Shown here: positions 1-5,472 of the stretch, piece after piece
Position numbering within the stretch: the stretch's first letter is position 1
Layout: the number at the start of each line of letters is the position of its first letter
DNA from: CAYIRQ01 sp964365905
GTDB lineage: Bacteria; Patescibacteriota; Gracilibacteria; Peribacterales; Peribacteraceae
Assembly (NCBI GenBank): GCA_964365905.1
Contig: CAYIRQ010000034.1
Span: forward strand, 1 to 12,254
DNA: 12,254 bases
Direction of reading: 5' to 3'
Notes under the pieces: generated by a model
Databases searched by the model: none
The model's input: only the letters and a program-made list of their open reading frames with translations
What the model was told of the DNA's origin: nothing
Position numbers and translations under genes: made by a program

Positions 1-156
1 GGAAATATCACCCTCCAGCACCTCGTCCGCCTCATCGCTCACTACCGCACGCAGACCGATGCCCAGATCAAGCGTGCCTTCCTCTCGCAGAAATTCACCC
101 TCCGCGACCTCATCACCGTGATCCGGCGCTATGGCACGAAGGAGGGGCATGAGTGA
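1..156 (+). CDS. small HEPN-MNT-associated protein, copy 1 (5' partial)
   Basis: This is an open frame of 51 codons from the first base to a TGA at 154-156. Its start is just outside the window. The second copy at 900-1058 begins GTG-GGA-AAT-ATC, so only the start codon is likely missing here. The product is a basic, probably helical polypeptide (GNITLQHLVRLIAHYRTQ...IRRYGTKEGHE). By eye it is identical to copy 2 at 40 of 51 positions. I do not recognise the family and assign no function. In copy 2 the gene directly follows an MNT gene, so an earlier HEPN-MNT unit probably lies to the left of the window. The conservation of the amino acid sequence, with differences that are mostly conservative, argues that it is a real gene and not a spurious frame. 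Confidence 0.6.
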   Translation, partial: GNITLQHLVRLIAHYRTQTDAQIKRAFLSQKFTLRDLITVIRRYGTKEGHE

Positions 157-172
157 AGGAACCTCTGAAGAG

Positions 173-181
173 TGATATACT
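173..181 (+). promoter_or_regulatory. extended -10 promoter of the HEPN-MNT unit
   Basis: TG-A-TATACT, with hexamer 176-181, ends 6 nt before the ATG at 188. A standard start point 7 nt after the hexamer would fall on the A of the ATG, giving a leaderless mRNA. No clear -35 box or Shine-Dalgarno is visible. Confidence 0.55.
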
Positions 182-187
182 CCCTCC

Positions 188-571
188 ATGACGCAGAATG
201 ATCTCGTGCAATTCTGGAGTGACGGTTCGGATGAAGCGTGGAAGACGGTGCAAGCGCTCATGGAGTCCAAACGATATCTCCATGCACTTTTCTTCTGTCA
301 CCTCGCGCTGGAGAAATTGCTGAAAGCAAAATATGCGGAGAAACGCGATGCACCTCCTCCCCCCATCCACAACCTTGTCACCATAGCGCAGAAAGCAGAA
401 CTGCCACTTTCCGTTTTGGAGAAAGAACAACTTGCGAAGATCGCAAAGTTTAATATCGAAGGTCGCTATGGTGATGGAACACTGACGTTGCACAAAGAAA
501 CGACGGCAGAGGTTGCGCAGGAGTGGGTCGGCATTGTTCAAGCGTTACTTTCTTCCATTCGATCACGATGA
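188..571 (+). CDS. HEPN domain-containing protein (putative toxin of a HEPN-MNT pair)
   Basis: The product is a 127-residue all-helical protein. Residues 29-47 (RYLHALFFCHLALEKLLKA) are the typical HEPN core helix, followed by a proline run and a conserved histidine (R53-DAPPPPI-H61-NL). HEPN proteins of this size paired with MNT genes are usually RNases held inactive by the nucleotidyltransferase partner. Here the spacing is R-x7-H, longer than the classic R-x4-6-H, and the tyrosine two residues after the histidine that is AMPylated in HepT is Leu63. Toxicity is therefore not assured. The start at 188 is set by the extended -10 just upstream. The stop overlaps the next gene by ATGA at 568-571, which indicates translational coupling. 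Confidence 0.85.
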   Translation: MTQNDLVQFWSDGSDEAWKTVQALMESKRYLHALFFCHLALEKLLKAKYAEKRDAPPPPIHNLVTIAQKAELPLSVLEKEQLAKIAKFNIEGRYGDGTLTLHKETTAEVAQEWVGIVQALLSSIRSR

Positions 572-900
572 TGCTTTCCAGGAAAGACATCGAGCGCATT
601 ATTCGAGAGTATGTTGCGATTGTCAGAGCGGCGGGCATTCCCGTGACGGAAGTCCGGCTCTTCGGATCCCGCGCGCGAGGAACGCCGCGGCACGAGTTCA
701 GCGACATTGATCTGTGTGTCATCTCCCCGCAATTTGCGAAGAACCGATCGGCAGGGTGGGATACCCTCCTCGTTGCCACGACGAAACTGGACTCCCCCGT
801 CCCAATCGAGCCCATTCCCTTTACCCCCGGTGATCTCGCTGATCGTTATAGCACACTCGCAACGGAGATCCGGGAGCAGGGGGAGCGGGTGGAGGTGTAG
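568..900 (+). CDS. minimal nucleotidyltransferase (MNT), putative antitoxin
   Basis: The product is a 110-residue pol-beta-type nucleotidyltransferase. Residues 33-38 (GSRARG) are the G-S-x-x-x-G signature. D46 and D48 (SDIDL) are the metal-binding pair, and E81 or a nearby acidic residue may complete the triad. MNT proteins partner HEPN proteins; the studied MntA enzymes AMPylate the HepT toxin. The gene overlaps the HEPN stop as ATGA (568-571); a second ATG at 571 is an alternative start. Its own stop TAG (898-900) shares its G with the GTG of the next small gene, so three genes are chained by overlaps. The length is usual for the family. Confidence 0.88.
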   Translation: MMLSRKDIERIIREYVAIVRAAGIPVTEVRLFGSRARGTPRHEFSDIDLCVISPQFAKNRSAGWDTLLVATTKLDSPVPIEPIPFTPGDLADRYSTLATEIREQGERVEV

Positions 901-1058
901 TGGGAAATATCACCCTCCAACACCTCGTCCGCCTCATCAGTCACTACCGCACCCAGAGTGACGCCCAGATCAAGCGTGCCTTCCTCAACCAACCCCTCCT
1001 CCTCCGCGATCTCGTCTCCGTGATCCGGCGCTATGTTGCGAAGGAGAAACATGAATGA
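900..1058 (+). CDS. small HEPN-MNT-associated protein, copy 2
   Basis: This is a 52-codon gene starting with a GTG whose first base is the last base of the MNT stop (TAGTG). The stop is TGA at 1056-1058. The product is basic and probably two or three short helices (GNITLQHLVRLISHYRTQ...RRYVAKEKHE). It is paralogous to the fragment at 1-156; changes such as A to S, T to S, I to V and S to N are mild, consistent with protein-level selection. I do not recognise the family. Its position as third member of a coupled unit suggests an accessory part of the HEPN-MNT pair, or an RNA-binding or regulatory peptide. That role is inference only. Confidence 0.65.
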   Translation: MGNITLQHLVRLISHYRTQSDAQIKRAFLNQPLLLRDLVSVIRRYVAKEKHE

Positions 1059-1146
1059 GATGAATTTTTCTTCCTTCTCGAAAAAATGCACATGATTGAA
1101 CGACGTTCTCTGGATGAGATTATTTTGGTGGGATTCGAGTGGAGAG

Positions 1147-1155
1147 TGCTAGAAT
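1147..1155 (+). promoter_or_regulatory. extended -10 promoter of the second nucleotidyltransferase gene
   Basis: TG-C-TAGAAT, with hexamer 1150-1155. The expected start of transcription is near 1162, about 4 nt before the ATG at 1166. It would destroy a start at the ATG at 1154, which lies inside the box, so the 1166 start is preferred. Confidence 0.5.
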
Positions 1156-1165
1156 GGAACATCGA

Positions 1166-1741
1166 ATGAGCAGTAACCCCTATCGCGAACTCTTTCAGGT
1201 GATGAATGAAGCGGGCATTCGCTACCTCGTCGTCGGTGGCGTTGCGGTGAATTTGCATGGGTACCGACGTTTCACGGGTGATCTCGACATACTGCTGGCG
1301 CTCGATGTAGAAAATCTTGAAAAGATGACGAGGCTCATGCATTCGATGGGGTACGTTGAGCGTTTGCCTGTAGATTTGAAATCGTTATCCGATTCGAACC
1401 AAGTGGGACGATGGATTGCCGAGAAAGGGATGACCGCATACACATTCCTTTCCGCAAAGCGAGAACGTATTGATGTCGATATCCTCGCAGGAAAGTCTCT
1501 TTCTTTTCCGGAACTCGATGGACGCAAGGCAACTCTCGATCTTGATGATGGATTATTCGTTCCCGTTGTTTCTATGAACCCGAAGGAGACAAGGACAGGC
1601 ATTGATCGCGAGTACCTACGTCGCAGCAAGGAAATGTCCCCGGGCACGCGCCTCGACTGGCTCGCGGCGGCTTGGGAGTTTGTGCGGATGTTGGAATCGA
1701 CAAAAAAAAAGGCCAGAAATGATAAATCATCACCATCATGA
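1166..1741 (+). CDS. AbiEii/DUF6036-like nucleotidyltransferase with unusual C-terminal tail
   Basis: The product has 191 residues from the chosen start. Residues 20-44 (YLVVGGVAVNLHGY...GDLDILL) carry the G-G-x-A-x-x-x-H-G motif followed by the D-x-D pair (D39, D41) of AbiEii-like and DUF6036 nucleotidyltransferases. D103 or D105 (RIDVDIL) is the probable third carboxylate. Relatives act in toxin-antitoxin or abortive infection systems, transferring nucleotides to RNA or protein. The usual closing segment (a D-L-I-x-x-K helix with G-R-x-x-D) is not visible after PVVS. Instead residues 147-175 (DREYLRRSKEMSPGTRLDWL...) resemble small helical partner proteins, so a fusion is possible. The gene is separate from the HEPN-MNT trio, with its own promoter. 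Longer starts at 1139 (GTG) and 1154 are less likely. Confidence 0.75.
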   Translation: MSSNPYRELFQVMNEAGIRYLVVGGVAVNLHGYRRFTGDLDILLALDVENLEKMTRLMHSMGYVERLPVDLKSLSDSNQVGRWIAEKGMTAYTFLSAKRERIDVDILAGKSLSFPELDGRKATLDLDDGLFVPVVSMNPKETRTGIDREYLRRSKEMSPGTRLDWLAAAWEFVRMLESTKKKARNDKSSPS

Positions 1742-1749
1742 GAGCGATG

Positions 1750-1755
1750 TATACT
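1750..1755 (+). promoter_or_regulatory. -10 box of tRNA-Asn
   Basis: TATACT lies 9 nt before the mature 5' end of the tRNA at 1765 and is preceded by TG. This is the position expected for a promoter giving a very short 5' leader for RNase P. Confidence 0.55.
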
Positions 1756-1764
1756 ATGCCGCGG

Positions 1765-1839
1765 TCCCGGGTAGCTCAGCGGTAGAGCAGTGCGCTGTTA
1801 ACGCATTGGTCGTCGGTTCGATCCCGACCCCGGGAGCCA
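1765..1839 (+). tRNA. tRNA-Asn (anticodon GTT)
   Basis: A full cloverleaf can be folded by hand. The acceptor stem TCCCGGG (1765-1771) pairs with CCCGGGA (1829-1835). The D stem GCTC/GAGC is at 1774-1777 and 1785-1788. The anticodon stem GTGCG/CGCAT has one G-T pair and the loop CTGTTAA with GTT at 1797-1799. The T stem GTCGG/CCGAC encloses TTCGATC. The U1-A72 pair and G73 discriminator fit bacterial tRNA-Asn. CCA is encoded at 1837-1839. No obvious terminator follows before the convergent pilT end at 1873. Confidence 0.96.
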
Positions 1840-1872
1840 TGTTCCGATACAAGATCCCTTTTCGTTGTGCAG

Positions 1873-2964
1873 CTACTTCCAGAATCCTCCTTTCCCACTC
1901 ACTTGTTTGAGTACCTTCGGATCAGCAACGTACTGCTGTGCGATTTCGCGTTCGATGTATCCTTCATGGAGCAGGCGCGCGACGTCGCGTTCGACGGTGA
2001 TCATGCCTTCGTTCGCGGACGTCTGGAGCACGTTCGGGAGTTCGGCGATGCGGTTGTCGCGGATGATGTTTGCGACGGCGGGGGAGTTGAGGAGCACTTC
2101 ACGGACAGCGCAGCGACCGCCGCCCTTCCGGGGGATGAGCCGCTGCGAGATCACGGCGGTGAGCGAGAGCGAGAGCTGGAGACGGATCTGCACCTGCTGA
2201 TGCGGAGGGAAGACGTCAATGATGCGGTCGATCGTCTGCGCGGCATTCGGCGTGTGGAGGGTGGCAAACACGAGGTGACCGGTTTCCGCGAGCGTGAGGG
2301 CCGCGGCGATCGTCTCGAGGTCACGCATTTCTCCGACGAGAATAACGTCCGGGTCCTGACGGAGAATCCGGCGGAGCGCTTCAGCGAAGGAAAGAAAGTC
2401 TGTGCCGAACTGGCGCTGCCGGATGACGGACGTTTTCGATTGATACAGGAATTCGATTGGGTCTTCGAGCGTCACGATGTGCACTGGTCGCTCGCGGTTG
2501 ATCGTCTCGATCATCGACGCGAGCGAGGTGGATTTTCCGCTTCCCGTGGGTCCCGTGAAGAGGATGATGCCCTGCGAGAGACGGATGAGCTGATCCGCGA
2601 TCGCCGGCATCTGCACCTCCTCCATTGTCGGAATTCTCTCCGGAATGATACGGGCGACGAGTCCGACGTTATCGCGCTCGAAGTGGCAGTTCACACGGAA
2701 GCGTGCGCCGGTTGCAAGCTGGTAACTGAGGTCAATCTCCCGCTCGCGCTCGAAGCGTTCCCGCTGCGAAGGCGTGAGGATCGTTTCGATCATACGCTTC
2801 ACTTCCTCGCGATTGAGCGGTTCCGTGAACCCCTCGAGGGGTTCAAGAATTCCATCAATGCGCTGCAGCGGCGGTTTCCCTGCGATGAGGTGCACGTCCG
2901 ATGCGCCTCCCTCCTGCCCTTTCCGGAAGATGGCATCAAGCGTGACGGTGTTTGTTTGGGGCAT
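1873..2964 (-). CDS. pilT: type IV pilus twitching motility ATPase PilT
   Basis: The product is a 363-residue secretion-type hexameric ATPase that powers pilus retraction at the inner face of the membrane. Visible in order are an N-terminal domain with the family-typical SDVHL (22-26), Walker A GPTGSGKST (138-146), the Asp box VTLEDPIEF (164-172), Walker B ILVGEMRD (208-215), and the His box from H230 through TLHT to the PP-H-QQ segment (to about 257). AVANIIRDNR (296-305) corresponds to the AIRNLIRE motif needed for retraction in PilT, which favours PilT over PilB. The start at 2964 is preferred to the longer frame reaching 3024 because a promoter -10 box ends 7 nt upstream. The C terminus is slightly longer than in short PilT proteins. 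It lies downstream of trmD, separated by a repeat. Confidence 0.93.
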   Translation of the reverse strand: MPQTNTVTLDAIFRKGQEGGASDVHLIAGKPPLQRIDGILEPLEGFTEPLNREEVKRMIETILTPSQRERFEREREIDLSYQLATGARFRVNCHFERDNVGLVARIIPERIPTMEEVQMPAIADQLIRLSQGIILFTGPTGSGKSTSLASMIETINRERPVHIVTLEDPIEFLYQSKTSVIRQRQFGTDFLSFAEALRRILRQDPDVILVGEMRDLETIAAALTLAETGHLVFATLHTPNAAQTIDRIIDVFPPHQQVQIRLQLSLSLTAVISQRLIPRKGGGRCAVREVLLNSPAVANIIRDNRIAELPNVLQTSANEGMITVERDVARLLHEGYIEREIAQQYVADPKVLKQVSGKGGFWK

Positions 2965-2971
2965 TCCTCTT

Positions 2972-2980
2972 AGTATAGCA
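2972..2980 (-). promoter_or_regulatory. extended -10 promoter of pilT
   Basis: On the minus strand TG-C-TATACT (hexamer 2977-2972) ends 7 nt before the ATG at 2964. The intervening AAGAGGA would look like a Shine-Dalgarno but abuts the ATG and would be at the very 5' end of the mRNA, so leaderless initiation is more likely. Confidence 0.6.
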
Positions 2981-3028
2981 GATTTTTGGGCGATCCGGAA
3001 GCCTTTGTGAAGAACAAAAAACAAACAT

Positions 3029-3096
3029 CCTCTCTCCTACAGGGAGAGAGTGAGAGTGAGGGGCCCCTCACCCTACCCTCTCCCTCGGGAGAGGGG
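3029..3096. repeat. CCTCTCCC palindromic repeat, copy A
   Basis: Two hairpin modules (CTCTCTCCTACAGGGAGAGAG and CCCTCTCCCTCGGGAGAGGG) flank a GTGAGGGGCCCCTCAC palindrome. Copies B (3797-3879) and C (9421-9490) share this layout. It fills the gap between the trmD stop and pilT and could attenuate readthrough, but it lacks a T tract. Confidence 0.85.
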
Positions 3097-3098
3097 AC

Positions 3099-3782
3099 TT
3101 ATTTCACATTCTTCCTCCGCCACTCCTCTATCTTTTTATGATTCCCAGAGAGCAGGATCTCCGGCACCTTCTGGCCCCGGAATTCCTCCGGCCGCGTGTA
3201 CTGCGGATATTCCCGCTTGCGACCGAGTGTTTTCGAAAAGCTTTCCTCTGCCGCGGATTCTTCTTTGCCCAGAACCCCGGGAATCTGTCTTGCCAGAGCA
3301 TCAATAAGCACCATCGCGGGAAGTTCTCCGCCCGTGAGGACATAGTCGCCGATGCTGATTTCTTCGTCGATCCAGCCTCCTGCGATCACGCGCTCATCGA
3401 TGCCTTCGTAATGCCCAGCGAGGAGGAGAATCCAAGGTTCACGACTCAGTTTCTCCACTTTCGTTTGCGTGAGACGCCTGCCGCGGGGCGATAAGTAGAT
3501 TCTGTATGGTTTTTGTTTTTTGACTTTTAATTTTTGGAATTTGTCTGGAATTTTGTCCATGACGGCTTCAATGGCTGGGATAACAACATCAGGGCGAAAT
3601 ACCATCCCCGCCCCCCCTCCGTACGGAGTGTCATCCACTTGCTTATGTTTTCCGAGACCGAAATCACGCAAATCATGGAGGCGCACATCAAGTAATCCCT
3701 GTTCCTTCGCGCGTTGCAGGATGCTCTCTGTGAGAGGACCAGAGAACATGCCGGGGAAGAGGGTGAGGACGTCAATACGCAT
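3099..3782 (-). CDS. trmD: tRNA (guanine-N1)-methyltransferase TrmD
   Basis: The product is a 227-residue SPOUT methyltransferase that makes m1G37 in tRNAs with G36 and so prevents frameshifting. Signatures include MRIDVLTLFP at the N terminus, PYGGGAGM (53-60), SPRGRRLTQ (98-106), and the knot segments LAGHYEGIDER (121-131) and ISIGDYVLTGGELPAMVLID (142-161). It ends with the typical EYPQYTRP (191-198). The frame is open further upstream to 4025 but runs through a repeat, and MRIDVL matches the family start. Relative to E. coli TrmD there are about 10 extra residues (about 80-92, FQKLKVKKQK) encoded by an AT-rich patch. The usual neighbours rpsP, rimM and rplS are absent here. Confidence 0.95.
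   Translation of the reverse strand: MRIDVLTLFPGMFSGPLTESILQRAKEQGLLDVRLHDLRDFGLGKHKQVDDTPYGGGAGMVFRPDVVIPAIEAVMDKIPDKFQKLKVKKQKPYRIYLSPRGRRLTQTKVEKLSREPWILLLAGHYEGIDERVIAGGWIDEEISIGDYVLTGGELPAMVLIDALARQIPGVLGKEESAAEESFSKTLGRKREYPQYTRPEEFRGQKVPEILLSGNHKKIEEWRRKNVK
3507..3547. repeat. AT-rich repeat-like insert inside trmD
   Basis: A T-rich stretch (A-rich on the coding strand) interrupts the otherwise GC-rich gene and encodes about 10-13 Lys/Gln-rich residues. Its coding-strand pattern of AAAAGTCAAAAA-like units resembles intergenic simple repeats I recall from CPR genomes, and a related GTTTTTGACTTT run occurs at 3888-3903. The boundaries are approximate. Confidence 0.5.
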
Positions 3783-3788
3783 GAGAAA

Positions 3789-3794
3789 AACATA
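3789..3794 (-). promoter_or_regulatory. possible -10 box of trmD
   Basis: On the minus strand TATGTT, preceded by TG, ends 6 nt before the ATG at 3782. The same hexamer occurs upstream of pyrK. It matches TATAAT at only four of six positions, so support is mainly positional. Confidence 0.35.
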
Positions 3795-3796
3795 CA

Positions 3797-3879
3797 TCCC
3801 TTCTCTCTTTGGGAGAAGGTGAGGATGAGGGGAAAAACATACTCCCCTCACCCTATCCCTCTCCCGCGGGGAGAGGGAT
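3797..3879. repeat. CCTCTCCC palindromic repeat, copy B
   Basis: It has the same two hairpin modules as copy A. Here the central GTGAGG...CCTCAC part is split by about 9 nt of A-rich sequence. It occupies most of the divergent region between trmD and the NIF3-like gene, upstream of the putative trmD -10 box. Confidence 0.8.
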
Positions 3880-3919
3880 GACCTGTTTTGTTTTTGACTT
3901 TCTTCATTGCTTTTCTTTC

Positions 3920-3928
3920 TGCTAAGAT
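3920..3928 (+). promoter_or_regulatory. extended -10 promoter of the NIF3-like gene
   Basis: TG-C-TAAGAT (hexamer 3923-3928) ends 8 nt before the ATG at 3937, predicting a leader of about 2 nt. There is no Shine-Dalgarno in the gap. Confidence 0.55.
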
Positions 3929-3936
3929 CTTTAACC

Positions 3937-4920
3937 ATGAAGCTCAAATCCCTCTTTAAAATCGCCGTCGACGCCGGCATCGCCGCGGATCCGCGTTCCC
4001 GCAAGATGATCGAGAAGGACCTCAAGCGTGTGGAAGCCCGTCATAAAAGGATCGAGGGGAAGGAGCGCGATCACATCGATCACGAGCGGACTTGGAACCC
4101 CTACCTCGATTCCCGCATCCTCGTGGGAACCGGGGAAGAGGAGGTGAAAGTCGTCATGGTGGGGATCGACATTGAGACGCCGGAACTGCTCCTAGCCTAC
4201 GAACTCAAAAGGATGGGCAGGCGTCTGGATGCCGTCATGTTCCATCACCCGGAGGGAAGAGCGCTCGCGGACCTCGAGAAAGTGATGCCGGTGCAGATCG
4301 ATGTCCTCGCGAAGGCGGGTGTCCCCGTGAATCAGGCGGAGGGGATGCTGCGTCCGCGCATGGACAAGATTTGGCGCTCCATTCATGCGGATAATCTCTT
4401 CCGCACCGAGCGCGCGGCGGAACTCCTCGGAATCCCACTTTTCGGATGTCACACGGTAGCCGATAACCTTGCATGGCGCTTCATGGAAAAAAATATCTGC
4501 AGCCGCGAATTCGACACCATTGGAGACATCATGAGCGCCATTCTCGAGATTCCGGAATACCATCAGTATTCAAGGAAGGGGAATCCTCCCATCCTTGTGA
4601 ATGGACGCAAGGAGGGCCGCCCCGGCAAGGTCTATGCGACGGAGTTCACGGGCGGTACGAACGGTCCGGAGGAGCTCATGAAGCTGCAGGCACTCGCGCA
4701 AGTCGGCACGGTGCTCTCAATGCACGTCACGGAGAAGACGCTCGAAGTCGCGAAAGAGCATTACGTGAATATCATCCAGTGCAGCCACATGGCGAGCGAT
4801 TCGCTCGGGATGAACCTCCTTCTGGACATCTTGAAGAAGAAAGAGCCGAAACTGGAAATCATCGAGGCATCGGGCTTTGTCAGGGTTGAACGGGGAGGAA
4901 GGGGAAACAAGAAGAAGTGA
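3937..4920 (+). CDS. NIF3-like (DUF34) metal-binding protein
   Basis: The product is a 327-residue soluble protein. Scattered motifs fit the NIF3/DUF34 family of dinuclear metal-binding proteins: DAVMFHHPEG (98-107) resembles the family's H-H-P metal site, FGCHTVADN (169-177) its histidine and aspartate ligands, and SHMASDS (283-289) its closing H-x-x-S-E, with Asp288 in place of Glu. NIF3 proteins have no settled biochemical role; GTP cyclohydrolase-like and metal-carrying functions have been proposed. The first 65 residues are Lys/Arg-rich and helical, an addition to the usual fold. The start at 3937 is chosen over 3907 because the upstream codons overlap the promoter. It is transcribed alone or together with the next gene, 37 nt away. 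Confidence 0.7.
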   Translation: MKLKSLFKIAVDAGIAADPRSRKMIEKDLKRVEARHKRIEGKERDHIDHERTWNPYLDSRILVGTGEEEVKVVMVGIDIETPELLLAYELKRMGRRLDAVMFHHPEGRALADLEKVMPVQIDVLAKAGVPVNQAEGMLRPRMDKIWRSIHADNLFRTERAAELLGIPLFGCHTVADNLAWRFMEKNICSREFDTIGDIMSAILEIPEYHQYSRKGNPPILVNGRKEGRPGKVYATEFTGGTNGPEELMKLQALAQVGTVLSMHVTEKTLEVAKEHYVNIIQCSHMASDSLGMNLLLDILKKKEPKLEIIEASGFVRVERGGRGNKKK

Positions 4921-4942
4921 GTGAGGTAACTGTGTCATCCCG

Positions 4943-4951
4943 TGTTACCAT
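4943..4951 (+). promoter_or_regulatory. extended -10 promoter of the 141-residue membrane protein gene
   Basis: TG-T-TACCAT (hexamer 4946-4951) ends exactly 6 nt before the ATG at 4958, so the predicted transcript starts on the A of the start codon. Confidence 0.45.
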
Positions 4952-4957
4952 ACGCTC

Positions 4958-5383
4958 ATGCCCAGTGCACTCGTCAGCATCACACTGGCACTTCTTCTCG
5001 GGGCATCTTCTCTTACCCTCGTCCTTTTCCGGGTGAGTCCCGTGACTGATCCCGAGTTCGCTTTGCCGTTCCTCTTCGCGAGCGTCCTTGTCACTGCAAG
5101 CGCAGGCGCGGCCCTGCTTCTCTGTGTTCTCAAGTGTGCGTTTGCTCTTCTCCCTGCGTTTCTGGGAGGAGATCCCAAGCGCGAAATGGAACGAATGAGC
5201 GCTCTCCATCATCCCTTTATTTTCGCGCGCGCTTTCGTCGGTTCCTCTCTGCGTCAGGGCATCTTTTTTGGACTCGCAACAACGCTCTTGCTTCTCCTCT
5301 TTCTCCTCCAAATTCTCAATTGGTGGATTGTGCTGCTTGTCTATACGGTGTTTTTGTTGATTGAGATGGCGGTAGGGAGATAG
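4958..5383 (+). CDS. hypothetical membrane protein, about four transmembrane segments
   Basis: The product has 141 residues. Hydrophobic segments lie at about 3-24, 36-64, 103-119 and 120-138, with a charged loop between (GGDPKREMERMSALHH, about 70-85). The last two hydrophobic stretches form an almost continuous Leu-rich block. No domain is recognised. The loop position and the charge pattern suggest a cytoplasmic middle loop. It sits between the NIF3-like gene and the pseudouridine synthase, and its stop codon TAG is the first triplet of the following repeat. Confidence 0.7.
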   Translation: MPSALVSITLALLLGASSLTLVLFRVSPVTDPEFALPFLFASVLVTASAGAALLLCVLKCAFALLPAFLGGDPKREMERMSALHHPFIFARAFVGSSLRQGIFFGLATTLLLLLFLLQILNWWIVLLVYTVFLLIEMAVGR

Positions 5384-5460
5384 GTGTTAGCAGGTGATGG
5401 GTTTTAGGTTTCAGAACGTTGTCTCGTTTCTAATACCTAACACCTAAAACCTAAAACCTA
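5381..5460. repeat. TAGGTGTTAG / TTTTAGG intergenic repeat
   Basis: The left part (TAGGTGTTAG, then GGGTTTTAGGTTT) and the right part (ACCTAACACCTAAAACCTAAAACC) are imperfect inverted copies around a 20-nt spacer. The right end supplies the TATA-like sequence just before the next gene. It resembles repeats I recall from CPR intergenic regions. Confidence 0.7.
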
Positions 5461-5466
5461 TACGCT
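5459..5466 (+). promoter_or_regulatory. possible -10 box of the pseudouridine synthase gene
   Basis: TATACGCT contains two overlapping candidates (TATACG and TACGCT), ending 8 and 6 nt before the GTG at 5473. No TG extension is present. It is formed by the edge of the TTTTAGG repeat. Confidence 0.35.
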
Positions 5467-5472
5467 AGTCCG

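Noticed and set aside
113..1091. Minus-strand frames across the HEPN-MNT region
   Set aside because: The plus-strand HEPN and MNT genes have real motifs, and the minus-strand frames are shadows.
1765..1839. tRNA-Asn as an integration site for the HEPN-MNT region
   Set aside because: No integrase, no direct repeat of the tRNA 3' end and no clear border were seen in the window.
2965..2971. AAGAGGA before pilT as a Shine-Dalgarno sequence
   Set aside because: It directly abuts the ATG with no spacer and would lie at the extreme 5' end of the transcript predicted from the -10 box.
1867..2973. 368-codon open frame on the plus strand
   Set aside because: It is antisense to pilT, whose Walker A, Walker B, Asp and His boxes are unmistakable. 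The translation is a low-information Arg/Asp/Glu-rich sequence typical of the antisense of GC-rich coding DNA.
3029..3879. CCTCTCCC repeats as a CRISPR array
   Set aside because: The copies are far apart, internally palindromic and not separated by regular spacers. No cas gene is present.
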